From: Chara braunii
Taxonomy: Eukaryota > Streptophyta > Charophyceae > Charales > Characeae
NCBI GenBank assembly: GCA_003427395.1
Contig: BFEA01000020.1
Location: 449,645 to 513,644 of the forward strand
Length of the DNA stretch: 64,000 bases
Reading direction: 5' to 3'
Shown: positions 23,390 through 35,375 of the stretch, piece by piece
How the letters are laid out: the number at the start of each line of letters is the position of its first letter
Numbering within the stretch: the stretch's first letter is position 1
Program-made: the position numbers and the translations under genes
The notes under the pieces: generated by a model
Databases searched by the model: none
What the model was told of the DNA's origin: nothing
The model's input: only the letters and a program-made list of their open reading frames with translations

Positions 23390-23800
23390 CTTGAAAAATC
23401 ATCGCCCCTAGCAATGGGCAACATCCGAGGTACGATAAAATTTTACCCATGTCTACCTATGCTACAGTGAAACCAACAAACACGCTCGACTGACCTACCT
23501 CTGCAATCGCATGTAAAAAATTTTGCATATGGGTCAGTGACACTGTAGAGATATGCCCCTAAGGGTGGTGAAAACCCGTTAGGGAAGGTAAGTTGTGCCC
23601 CGAGAAAACCTATTCTGTCGCAGGGGAATGAGGAAAATGCGCCCGGCCAGAGCAACGAGAGGAAAACGTTACCTCGTCCCTTCTGAGATTGTTTCGATGT
23701 TGTCTCCAAATTGTCTCTCATGTTTTGTTTAACTCCAGCGTGACATGGTCGAGAGGACTCTCGCCTTTCGTGGAAAAGGTGGAAGTCGATGCGCTCGACA
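23390..23800 (-). repeat. Inverted LTR head fragment with terminal CGACA
   Basis: The reverse complement of this segment aligns with the LTR head: it begins TGTCGAGCGCATCG (end at 23800), then ctctcgaccatgtcacg, gcgacagaatagg, ggcacaacttacc and a gtagcatagg-type word near 23450. The terminus lies exactly where homology to other copies stops. It is the only head fragment in the inverted orientation in the left half of the window. Confidence 0.7.
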
Positions 23801-24007
23801 GGTGGCGTCGTTGCCAAACGTAACGACTAGATATAGTTTGTCCCTGGTGGAACAATAATTTAGTAAGAAAATATTATGAAGTTATGATTTAAGCTTACTT
23901 TTATTTGTTTTATGATGAAGAACTAGTAAATATTTACAAAATGAGAAATGAGAAGTGAATTTCATTAAGGTATTAATGTATGGTGTCATTGTTTTTGTGA
24001 CACTTAA

Positions 24008-25670
24008 GATGGTTGAAGCTAGTGGAATTGGTGCTGAGAAAATGAATGATATAAGAGAATTAGTGAAAACAATTCAGGAATCAACCACTTAGAGGGATGA
24101 ACTTCCAAAGGTGGAAGTCTCATTGTTTGATGACAACAATGCCTCTTTTTGGGCTGAAAAGTTCGAATAGTTGGCAAGTTGTCGGAAATAATCGGATGAG
24201 AAGATGTTGCAAATGGTGAAGCGATACTACAAAGTGGAGTATAAAGAGGAATTTGCCACGTTGGAGAGTGAATTATAAAATTCGACAAATTTCAATGAAA
24301 AACTCTAGATAAATGTCAACTTGGAGATCAACTTCAACATTTGGTGGATCTTCAAAAAGTTGTCCGTCGGAAGTTCGGATCGACCAAGCAGTTTTTTATG
24401 AAGTTTGAGGGAGTTGCACGGCTAGTGCCAGACCTTCAGGACAATGACAAATGTCTTATTTTCCTAGACAATGTTTTTGGAGGTCGGGCAAAGGGAGTTA
24501 ATGAAAAACATGCAAGGACGGTATAATGAACTGAAGATAAAAACTAACCTTTTGCCTGAAGGTTTTGATCAAATGCGTTACTGCGTGCTGAAACAACGGA
24601 AAAAGGATTGTGAAAATAGGATGTTGGAACTGACAAAGATCGTGCATTTTTTAAAACTTTGTCAGATATGAAAGAGATGATGACAAATATGCGAGCTGGG
24701 TGATTGAAAATCGAAATTATGATGGTAAAGGTAAGAGGTAGTAAAAGAAAAGGGAAAAAAATGACTATCGAATGAAGCAGCAATGACAATGAAAATGAGA
24801 AAAAATGAAAAACCTCTTAAGAAATTGACAAAAGCCGAAAGAATGTCTTTTAATTAGATCCGAGGCGGCCAGAGAACACGTAGGAAATAGGGAAAGCGTA
24901 AAGAAAACAATAGGAATGGTGGAAATGGTAGTGGTCAAGGGTAATTGGAACAATCTCAGCCCAAACCAAAGCAGCGTTAGGCTGGGGGAAGTCGTGGGCA
25001 AGAACGAAGAAATTGACAGAAAAACCTGACATGTAAATATCTGGATAAGAAGGGAAATATTATTCGATTATGTCAGATCCTCTCGCCAAGGATGAAGTTG
25101 AAAAAATTGTATATACTACCATCCGATGTGAGGTATTTGATTATAAAGGGAGCTTAATTGACTCAAATATTGAAGGTGAAATCGGGAAAGAGACGTTTCG
25201 ATGGATGAGTCGGAATTTGCAGGCAACATTTTAGATGACCTCTCAAGAGGAGGAGGTTTTTTTTTCAGATGATAGAGACAATTGGGAAAATTAATAGAGC
25301 AAGGTGAAATCCTTATCCAACAGAAACTGAAAGTAACGAAGAAAATGACGACATGTCATGGCGCGATTATCCAGTTATGCCTTGATATGGACGAGGAATG
25401 ATTCACGCTTCCGAACTTACACCTGTTTGAAGGATGAGACAAAGATACCCAAGTGAGACTTGAGGGTGTTTCTCCATCTATGCCAGGTTCATGTTGAGGT
25501 TGGTACTCAAGTGGGCGGCTTCAAGAGCGTTGCCACAAGCTCGTAAGACCATGAAGTCCTTGCGCAAGCAGGCCGTAGTTGAAGGAGGATCGAAGAAACC
25601 GTTAAAATAAGTACTTATTCCCTATGATAAAAAAAACGATTTGAAGCAAGAGGATAACAAGTTGCGTTCC
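24008..25670 (+). pseudogene. Decayed Ty3/Gypsy gag remnant
   Basis: From ATG at 24008 the frame reads as a Gypsy gag broken by many stops. MVEASGIGAEKMNDIRELVK is followed by ELPKVEVSLFDDNNASFWAE (capsid start, comparable to QLPKVDAFPF in the gag at 54.7 kb), then QKVVRRKFGSTKQFFMKFEG and LLPEGFDQMRYCVLKQRKK. A zinc-knuckle remnant lies at 25032-25073 as C-K-Y-L-(x4)-N-(x4)-C, with the second Cys and the His lost. Several stops (TAG, TAA) are one transition away from W, Q or R codons. It is followed at once by an LTR head at 25710, so an LTR has probably inserted here. It is non-functional. Confidence 0.75.
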
Positions 25671-27809
25671 CAACACTAGTGGTAGGCAAGGCAACGAGCT
25701 CCGGAACATTGTTGAGCATATCGGTTTTTGCAGGACTTTATCGCAGAGCGTTGCCGCTCCAGCCGAGTGCGCCATCCATACCTCTCTCGAACCCCTACGA
25801 CAAGATGTGGTTACGTGAGGTACAACTTACCTCCACCTGTCGCTGTCACCATATACAGTGCACTTGTAGCACTACAATTCATTGCACTTGCGATGTGTAG
25901 TAGCGAGAGTTTCAGCTTGAAAGCAGCAGTGTAGCACTCCAATAGATGAAGGTCCAAGTGCGAGGGTGCGTCCTGTACAAGATCCTGATGATGAAGTCTG
26001 ATCCGGATAGCAGGTCGTGATCCCTTAGGTGGGCGTATCCCCATCGAGCTACCGAACCACATGCGAAGGTTTTTCGTATGCAATCACAGAGGAGGCCTGA
26101 CTGAGGGTATTTCTCGTTCGTTTTAGCATAGGTACGTGCGGTTAACCCCTGAATTGGACTTGTGTGTGAATCATTGTCCGAGACACTGATCTCTCGAATG
26201 TGATCCTCCGATGGTCGACTAGGATGGTCAAATATAACCACACGATACACCTCACGCAAACAAAAATCAAACTCCGTACGTAATTGTGCCTAGTCCCTTT
26301 ATCCACATTTGACCCGTAACTTTTACTAGAAGGATCAGACGAGTATCGCACGTGAGACTCTGATTAAATATCGTGGCGACACAGGTCTTAGTCACATCGA
26401 CTAGCCATGCATCAATACCCAAGCAGTCGCAGTGATGACATACCAGATGATGATCATAATCACATGACCGTTGATGGTATTGGGACTCGCTTTCGACACT
26501 CAAGTGTCGGCTGACACACGTCTTGAATGATTAATCTCTCGACGCTAGACAACCGCTAAGGCGGTTGAGAATTCTACCATCTTTTGCACCTTGCACAGAT
26601 CAGTGGTAGACGGGCTTCAAACCCTTGTAGCGGTTGAACACTCCTAACACGGAAAGTGGGTTTCCATCATCGGAGGCCTGGAAAAAGGTCAATGGTTTAA
26701 CTTTGACAGATGCTACGGACTTTAACGTCCAACCAGTAAAATTCAAAGAAGTAAAATATAAAGAAGGATCTTCCTTTTCTCTTAATACAGTTCGATTTAA
26801 TCATTACGAGCGGTCATGGTAGACCACGCGGATACTCATTGTACGTATACAATATGGTTATCGAAAATGAGGCGATCACTTTCACAATCACAGTTTAACT
26901 TTCTTCAAAATATACACATGAACGCAAACAAGTCAAATCTGGACTTCAAATCACTAAACATACCTGCAGTCATATCAAAGATTTCCACATCGATAGGGCA
27001 CACACTACACGGGGTCAACTTCAACCACAATCTCTGCTCACACCCCTTGCCTTATTCACACAAGCCGACACGCGGTTAATGGAAGGCAAAAATTCCGGGG
27101 TTTTTCGCTGCATCACTACAAACAATGTTGTCGAAACTTTTGCAAACAAACTATGCAGGCTCATAATAGAAACATAAAAAAAACAAACAAGCAAAAAAAA
27201 CGAAAAAAGAAAGATGAATGACACTATAAAACTCTATTCGAAGTAACTTTTAAAGTTTGCCCGAACGTTTTTCGAATTCGATGTTTTTGCCAATTTTTTT
27301 GTTACTCGTCCAAAGACGCCGAAACTATATACAAATATACCCTAAAGCTTATAAAAAAAAAAAAAAAAAAAAACAAAAATCAGGAAAATATGACAGTTTT
27401 GGTGAAAAATTCGCCGAAAATGACATAACATATTGATCACGAGTGCACAAGTCCCAACCTTCGTCCATGCTTAAAAAAAAACACACTCAATCCCTTGTTA
27501 CATGACCATTTGATCAAAGTCCAGGTAAAACCTCAAAGAAACATTTTAACCCACAGGGATTAAGGTCTAGGGTTGAGTAGCGAGAATGAATTAGAGTTGG
27601 GCCGGAAGCTAGTAAAACTTTTACTCAATCTGAACAAAAAATACCATCAATACAGCGCAAGTCAGTGCCCAAGCCATGCTTGAGTGATCATGAAAAATTC
27701 CTAGCTTCCCATCTCACCTCTGATATCTACTTGCAAAGCACCTCGAATTTGGACAGTTCTCCTCTATTGCGAGGACAGACTATCATACTTTCGAGGCTCT
27801 AACATATTC

Positions 27810-28360
27810 TAACTCCTCTAATTTAAAGAAAATTTCGATAGTGCTCCCTGTAAGGAAAACGTTTTTTCAAAATTTATACAAAGCTAAGTAAAGACACTCT
27901 GACTTTATAAAGCTAAATTTTATCTAACTTCCTGAACTTTGGGTAGCATGTCATCTGGACGAGTAGGCTTCTCATATTTTTATTAAGTTCGATATGAGCT
28001 TAAGATAACACTTGAATTTTGCCAAGAAAAAAATCAACTAACTCTTTGGATTTTGTAGAAATTTCGACAACGATTATCGTAGGAAAAATGACTTTCCATA
28101 ATTCATAAAAACTAAATACAAGATAAAAAGTAAATCCAACTTTTACAATTCGAATTTTGTCAAACTCCCTGAATTAGTAAAACTTTGGGCCACATTTTCT
28201 TTTGAGAGGTAGGACTCTCAAATTTATACTAAGTCATATATGAATTCAGATAAAAGTTGATTTTTGTAAAATATAATTTTTAACTAAGTCCTTGGATTTG
28301 CAAAAAATTAGGGAGCACTTTTCTTAGCAAAAATGTCTTTCTAAGATTTGTAAAAAAGAA
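27810..28360 (+). repeat. ~120-bp alternating tandem units in LTR A
   Basis: About five degenerate units begin with ctaactcc(t/c)tgaa-like words. Odd units contain gaaatttcgacag-type cores and even units contain aatttgggc(a/c)aca-type cores, as in LTR B. The sequence is AT-rich and non-coding. Confidence 0.65.
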
Positions 28361-28864
28361 AGAATAAAAAATAAAATTATCCCAAAAAATTATGAAATAG
28401 AACTAGGTAAAAGAAGCTTAACTAAGAAAATGCAGTGATTAAACTAACTTCTACAACTTCAACAAATAGTGAACATATAAAACAACTACCTATCAAAGCT
28501 AAGACTTAAAACAAGTCGAACTCACACTCAACCACATGCTGATTCATTCCACAATGAATTAGTATTCTTACAAAATCCCCAAGTTGTTTTTCACACAAGT
28601 AGTTCATGATCTCTCATTTGAGTAAAAACTCAATACCTTAGCTTACATATGGCATCAGAAAAACTAGAACATTCAATTTATAAACAATATCCCGTCTTTT
28701 GCATTTGCTTATAAACAAAACACAAAGCACAATAATTTTTTTTTTCTCCATTGGGCATATGACTAAGCTATTAAACTCAGAAATGTTGCTTCGTCGCCTC
28801 GACCTTATTTAATATCGAAGTTATATATATATTTTTTCAATTTATAATAAAAAACGAACGTATA

Positions 28865-29435
28865 ACTGAATCATTTAACTTAGAAACAAATGTTCAGTCT
28901 GCCAGATCTGATTATATTTTTAACTGAATAATCTCTTCTTTTAGTGATAGGCTATAGTCAGACCATTCAACTTAAAAACCCTGTCTGACTAGCTTGTTCA
29001 TCTAAAGTATACAATATAATATTTAAGATTTTTTTTTTTTTTTAATTTCTCTGTTTGTCAGACTAAGTCATTCAACTTAGAAACAATACATAGTCTCAAC
29101 CTCAATTCCCTTAGAAAAAAAACACAGAAAGAGATGAGTCATTCAACATAAAAACAAATACTCATCTCTCTCATTCAGAACTTAAAGAAAAACAAGGATC
29201 TCTACATCATTCAACTTACAAATAAATGTCAAAAGTCTGTTGAGAAACTTTCCCAAAAAGCAGGTAAACAAAACCATTAAACTTAGAAATAAATATTTAA
29301 CCTATAAAAACAAACCAATTGTGTCTCCCAAAACAAAGCCACATCGACCAAACTATTTGACTTAAAAACATTATCTGGTCCATTAAAAGAAAAAAGAAAA
29401 AAAACATAGCAGTCATGCGATTCAACTTAAAAACA
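28865..29435. repeat. Hairpin array in LTR A
   Basis: A series of inverted repeats encloses loops that contain cattcaactta(a/g)aaac-like sequence. Arms: ACTGAA 28865-28870 / TTCAGT 28893-28898; GTCAGAC 28957-28963 / GTCTGAC 28983-28989; AGACT 29060-29064 / AGTCT 29092-29096; GATGAGT 29133-29139 / ACTCATC 29160-29166; and GACCA / TGGTC and GTCAT / ATGAC farther on. Arm sequences differ between units but remain complementary, and loops are 19-27 nt. Confidence 0.75.
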
Positions 29436-29504
29436 ATGTATGACCCTTTATATGACTCACAACCTCAATGAAGGCGACATTCCCCCAGTTCAATCTCTTT
29501 TTAT

Positions 29505-29971
29505 GTAGGTTGTTTTACCGGACGTCCGGGACCACTGGGTTGTCCGACCGGACGTCTGGTCGGACGTCGGACGGACTCGGACCGGACAAGGGTTGTCCGG
29601 CCTAGCGCAAAAAAAAAAAAAAAAAAAAATCTTTTTTTTTTTTTGTTGAAAAACATCATGTGGCTTCTACCTTGCATAAGGTGTATGCCACCAAAATTTT
29701 GGCTCATTTGAGCCAGTAGAAAAAAAGATAAAAATCTTCAAAGTTTTTAATCCCCACCTATACCCACCCCTCCTATCCCCACGAAAACCCCTCGTACCCC
29801 CCCTCCCACCCCAAATAGCATTAATAGCCAAAAAGTAGTTGTCTGGGATCCCAGATAACCTCCCAACCGGACGGTTGGGGGAGACGTCCGGGCGAGACGT
29901 CCGGCCATCGGACGACTGGTTGGGGGGTTGTCCGGGCGAGACGTCCGGCCATCGGACGACTGGTAACCTAA
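29505..29971. mobile_element. hAT-like non-autonomous element inside LTR A
   Basis: A GC-rich island of 467 bp in AT-rich LTR sequence. The 8-bp sequence CTTTTTAT lies directly on both sides (29497-29504 and 29972-29979). The ends are imperfect inverted repeats (gTAGGTTgttttACC at left, tTAGGTTACC in reverse complement at right). GACGTC(C) words cluster near both ends, three on the left (including the palindrome CCGGACGTCCGG at 29518-29529) and three on the right, with a 37-bp tandem duplication at 29890-29963. An 8-bp duplication with clustered subterminal motifs is typical of hAT elements. No transposase is encoded; the middle carries an A run and a T run. Confidence 0.75.
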
Positions 29972-31768
29972 CTTTTTATTCTAAACTCCAAACAAAATTT
30001 GAAGAATAAATTTGAAGTCTTATGCATGCGTCCCTTTACTTTAGTCTGAGTTAAGTCCAGAAAATCAATCAGAAAACAATAAGGATGCGTGCATTCATAG
30101 AGAGACGTGCACATAGGGGTTTGAACAAAGTTTATAAAAAGTCTTTGTCTACCAAACTTCTTCCGAGTCCCAACAAGGTCCCCGCAATCGGTGGGCAGAC
30201 TTCCTATAGAGTCTTGATGCGGTCCTATGGGTTGCAATCTTGCCTGCCGCCTTCCTCTCGTAACCTTGTACTAGACTTAGAGTAAAAAGGACAACAGGAG
30301 GGGTTTCAGACTCTTGAGATACATGAGAGGGACAACTCAACTTGTGTGACAGGGTCTTGGTAGGCTTCGATCGTGTGAGGGTCCCGAAATGGTGGCTAAA
30401 AGTCTCAACAATATGGTTGTATCGAAGATATCGCAGAATGATGGTTCTCCGACAGTCCTTCAATTTGCAGCAATGACTTTTCTGCCGAGCCTAATCACTT
30501 TCTCGAGGTTGCAACACCGTTTCTCCTCACCGAACTGATGCTACGTATGCCCGAAAATTAGTGTTTAAATAAAATACACCCCTTTGCTCCATTTGAAATG
30601 CAGATATAATCCAGTAAAGCTTGATAACCCCAATGTGCGCAGTAATCGTAGGCATGGGCATGACAAAATAGTAATGCTCTTCGGTGTGTCCCACAAACCT
30701 AACCAATTACGACAACAACTAACAAGCACCCCGCTCACAGCAATCACGAGCAAAAGTCATGCACCGCTGCAATGCCCCAAAACACGTAGCAGAGGGTGCA
30801 GTTCCACAATAACATAGCTTAGTAGAATTCGTAGCTTAGCAGAAACTCGTAGCTTAGCAGCAACAACAACCGAAACACAACTTCCTTGTACTACAAATTT
30901 GAACTCCTCCTACGGAGGCCAGTTCCAACGGAAAGGTGTGGGCGACTCACTCTAACTAACACAGTCTACTTTATCCGCTCACCAAATTCGATGCTAAAAG
31001 CACGCTTGCTCGCCTGATTGTGAACAACCTGTCCACTCGTTTGACTGTTATTAGCATGTTAACCTGCTGCGCTACTATGAATGCCTAGATGAAGGTTACT
31101 TACGAGCTAGAAAATACAAAAAAAAAATTAGGATAAATCTTCCGCTAGAATCTAGAAATATACACTGCTTTCCAGCCACGCATGCAGAAAGATAGTGAGG
31201 CTACTTCCACCATTAGGATCAACAAAGATTGAAATGAATCCTCTGCTAGAATGTGAGAAAATACTTTGATGCTTCATGCAGAAGCTGCACGATACCAACC
31301 GCACTACCTGGTAATCCTCTCTCACTCTCTCTCTGCCCTTTCGGATCAAAGCTATGCTCCGACCAGATAAGTATAACGTTGGGAAGTACGATCTCAAACA
31401 TGGAGGTAGAGAGTATTATTTAAAGAAGAAACGACTACAATCATGAACACAAAAAAAGTCATCTAAGCAAAATAAAGATTGGGATTACGATTGTCCATAT
31501 GTTCTATCTTACAAAAAAAGAATGAGGATGAATCTTCCACTTAAACACAGAAAAATACATCACTGTACTTCAAGAAGATATGTGTTTCTCCCCCTCGTGT
31601 AACTCCCCCACACTGTGTCACCAAGTCCGCTGCTTGAATCTCAATTTCATTTTCGTCATTCATCCCGCCATATGTAAAAACCTCGGTTAAATTTTTTACT
31701 CTGTCCGATTCCGTCGAGAATCGGATAAAATTTATGTTTTCTAACACCACCATATCCACACTCCATGA

Positions 31769-31984
31769 CACTTTCGCGCACATTCTTCTTCTGTTAATAC
31801 TAGATATACTAATCTAGCAACGAAACTAACCTCACAATTGTATCAGCCTTGCCTCAAAACCCCAAGAATGAATGAACACTTTCGAGCACCTTCTTCTTCT
31901 GTTAATACTAAATATACTAATCTAGCAATGAAACTAACCTTACAATTGTCTCGGTCTTGCCTCAAAACCCCAAGATCGACGCCT
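31769..31984. repeat. 108-bp tandem duplication at the LTR A/B boundary
   Basis: Unit 1 starts cactttcgcgcac at 31769 and unit 2 starts cactttcgagcac at 31877. They share ttcttcttctgttaatacta and end cctcaaaaccccaaga. Divergence is under about 10 per cent. Confidence 0.85.
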
Positions 31985-33845
31985 CGTTCGCCCGATTTCA
32001 TTATGGAACAAGCGAGTTACAAATTTTCTACCCCTCTCAAATTATCTTTCACCATCTCCTTCGTTTGATACATTTGGTATGGATTCGCAACAAATTTATT
32101 TTGTCCTTCCTTGCATTTGCTGCCTCCACTTTCCCCGTCTCCTTTGGTCTTCTCCCTCGTCGTTGTCGAGCGCATCGGTCCAGCACCACACGAGGCAGCC
32201 CGGGACCTTTTCGGTCGCGTCACGCATGAGTTGGTTTTACTCCTCGTCGCTACTGCATATGGAGCTTCCGCAAGCCGCTCCGGCCGAGTGCGCTAGCCAT
32301 ACCTCTCGCGAACCCCTATGACAGGATAGAGCTTACGCAAGGCACGAAGCTGTCACCTCCCTTCGGTGGGCGTATCCCTGCCGAGCTACCAGTCCACAGT
32401 ACGGAAGCTAATCAGTTGCAATTGCAGAGGTGGACCAGCCGATGATGTTTCTCGTTCGCTGTAGCATAGGGGGTGCGCGCGGTAATACGCCTCTATCGGA
32501 CCCGCACACGAACCAACATCTTGGGGGGTGAGGTCCCAAGTGCGACTCATCGTCGGTCGACTAGGACGCATCCCACACGCCACGCGCACACCACTATAAA
32601 GAACATAAAAATAAATACACGTACACACTTACGGACATATACAAAACGACACTGGACAAACAACGAGACAACACTCCTAGTCCCTTAGTGACCATCCCAT
32701 AACTTTCAAATGCGGAAATCGGATAGGCGTCACTCGCGAGACTTAGTATAAAACCGCACTGACGTAGGGCTAACTCATATCGACTAGCAATGAATGAATA
32801 CACAAGCAGTCACAATGATGGCGTACTATGTAGTGCCCATAATCAAGTGGTCCCTCGTGGATCCGAGTATCGCTTATGACACTCAAGTGTCAGACTCGAA
32901 GTATTGTGAAGGTTTTCCCCTTCACGATATTGCATGGCTGAAGGAATAGCTGTGTGACCACCGCGACACCTCCGGCCTTTAGGCTAAGTGTCTCGGAAGG
33001 TAGGGTAAATAGGGTCTTTGAGGGGGGAGATACCTTCTATGCAGAGTTTAGGACCTGGGATGTCTTGGACAAGGACCTCGAATCCGGGCCCAGGACCAAC
33101 GTCCGCCTAAGAAACGTTTAAGAAGCATACAACAAATAAAGAGGTTTTCTTATCTTTCTCAGTCTCAACCCTAATTTAACCCTTAAGCGTGGGCCCTCTA
33201 GGACCACGCGAACACCAACATAGGTATATATGCATATACATGTAAAGGGGAATAAGTATGTGACGACCACTTCTCACAATCACTGTGGGACTCCTCACAG
33301 CCATATACAAGTCCACACACTACACGAAGTCAACTTCAACCAACCTCTATACTCATACCCCTTGCTTTAGCCATACAAGCCCCAACCCTTGTCCAACCAA
33401 CCATAATTAAATACTCAGTACCTTTGTTAAATGACCATTCAATACAAGTCCGGATGAAAACCTTAATAAAACAATAAAATCACCAGGGCTAAAACCGTTT
33501 AGGTTGAGTATTGAGGGTGAACTGGAGTTGAGTCGTAGACCGACTGATCGGCAACCGACCTGTTATCAGTGATAACAGAAGATGATCGTTGTAGGATCAA
33601 GCTGAATCTAGCCCAAATCCTGAATCAATTCGATCGAGAAGACATGTAACACAAGACAAATCAATCCCCAAGCTAAAATCATAAGTGTATGGAGAATACA
33701 ACTCCATAACCTATTATCGTGCAAGATCCTCCTACAAGCTAGGGCTAGGTCTGCCTCTAAGCCAGTGCCCAAAGAAAGATAGACCCTGATAGAGTCTCCT
33801 CTATATAGAGTGGATTGCTAGAATTGCCACATGTCAAAATATAAT

Positions 33846-34425
33846 CTAACTCCTCTGAACTAAGAAAATTTCGGCAGCGTTCCCCGTAGGAAAAGTGCCC
33901 TCTCAGAATTTATACTTACTCAAATATGAAAACAAAAAAACCTCTAATTCTGGAAAGCCAAATTTTGTCTAACTCCCTTAATTAGTAAAAATTTGGCCAG
34001 CATCTTCTTTAGAAAGGTAGACTTCCCAAATTTATACTAAGTCAGATAGAATCTCCAAAGTTATACTTTGAGTTCAACTTCTAGACAAAATTTAACTAAC
34101 TCCTTAGATTTGTAGAAATTTTGGCAGTGTTTCCCGTAGAGAAAGTGTTATCCCAAGATTTATACAAAGTTAAGTTCAGAATCTGAAGTGACTTTGACTT
34201 CTCAAGGTTCTTATCTAACTCCTTGAATTAGTAAAAATTTGGGCAGCATTCCCTTTAGAAAATGAGGTTTTCCAGATTTTTACTAAGTCAAAAAGTCAGA
34301 AAAACTGGATTCTTAAAAAGACGAAATCTGACTAACTCTTTCGTTTTGTAGAAATTTCGACAGCGCTTCCCGTAGAGAAAATGACTTATAAAGATTTATA
34401 CAAGACCAAGTATAATAAAAGATCC
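33846..34425 (+). repeat. ~120-bp tandem units in LTR B (five, alternating types)
   Basis: Units start near 33846, 33968, 34091, 34211 and 34329. Types alternate: units 1, 3 and 5 carry gaaattt(c/t)ggcagcg-like cores with cccgtagagaaa, while units 2 and 4 carry gtaaaaatttgggcagca with tttagaaa. The real repeat is therefore a ~240-bp dimer. LTR C keeps three units (49.24-49.56 kb). Confidence 0.8.
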
Positions 34426-34651
34426 CAGAAAATGCAGAAATTGAAACTAACTCATATAGCTCTAGCACGTGGCGAGCAACTAAAGCAACTACCTATCAAC
34501 TGAAACACAGACTAAGAAATAGTCGCACTCAGTCTCATGCAGACCAAACCACAGAAGTAGGTACTCTCACCTCCCTAAAGTCAACTTATCAAACAATAGT
34601 TCATAGTCTCACAATGATTTATCCCTTTATACCCAGCTTACACAGGGCATA

Positions 34652-35375
34652 AAGCTAGACCACCCAAACTTATGGAACATGTCTAGCTTAGCCATGGAGT
34701 ATACACAAACACATGGCACAACAACTTTTATCTTCTTTGAGCATATGACTAGGCCACCCTAGTCGCCTTAAACTGTTTAAATATCCCAACTTTATATATT
34801 TGTCTGCACTTAGTCTTTTGAGGTAGCATATAACTGAACCGATCATCTTCAGCTCAAGATTCAATCTGCCCCTTCGTACCACAACTTTATTCTGAATTAA
34901 TACTCTCTTCAATTGGTGATAAGCTATAGCCAGACCACCCAAACTTATGAAACCCTGTCTGACTAGCCTGTTCATAAGTAATATAGTAATAAAATATAGC
35001 CAAATTATAACCTACTGGTTCTAGCATGTGCGAGGCGTTGGACCAAGACCACCCAAACTTATGGAACATGTTTTGGTTCTCAGCCTGATTCATTTCTCTT
35101 AAAACCAGAGAAGGAAGAGGCTGAGCCACCCAAACTTATGGAACATGCTCAGACCTCCTCGTTCAGGAACTAAAGAAACTGACAAAAACCCAAAGTAAAC
35201 AAGGCGGCCAAGCCACCCGAACGTATGGAACATGCTTGGTCTCTGAAAAGTCATTCACAGTCAGCCTCCACAAGTTAGAGTAACTAGACCACCAAAACTT
35301 ATGGAACATGTCTGGTTCTCCAGGCAATTCAAAATAACATAGCACTTGGCCTCCCCAAACTTATGGAGAAATGCC
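34652..35375. repeat. Hairpin array in LTR B with constant 20-nt loop
   Basis: Five units have the loop CACCCAAACTTATGGAACAT or a one- or two-base variant, always exactly 20 nt. Stems: AAGCTAGAC 34652-34660 / GTCTAGCTT 34681-34689; GACCAAGAC 35041-35049 / GTTTTGGTT 35070-35078 (two wobbles); TGAGC 35121-35125 / GCTCA 35146-35150 with outer GAGG / CCTC; GGCCAAGC 35206-35213 / GCTTGGTC 35234-35241; AACTAGAC 35282-35289 / GTCTGGTT 35310-35317 (one wobble). Other units are GACTAGG 34747-34753 / CCTAGTC 34758-34764 and CAGAC 34931-34935 / GTCTG 34957-34961. Stems differ; complementarity is kept. Confidence 0.85.

Larger units (their letters stand above)
25710..32100 (+). mobile_element. Long LTR copy A (diverged, right end missing)
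   Basis: It starts TGTTGAGCATATCGG at 25710 and follows the same order of landmarks as copies B and C: the head with gctacgacaagatgtgg and cttacctccacc, gacactcaagtgtc, actacacggggtcaactt, an array of ~120-bp units (27.8-28.4 kb), the hairpin array (28.7-29.45 kb), cccgcaatcggtgggcagac and gcggtcctatgggttgcaat (30.2 kb), and cttccgctagaat...gaatcct (31.1-31.3 kb). The hairpin-bearing right terminus is not found; LTR B begins directly after at 32164. It is interrupted by a hAT-like element at 29505. The right border is approximate. Confidence 0.7.
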
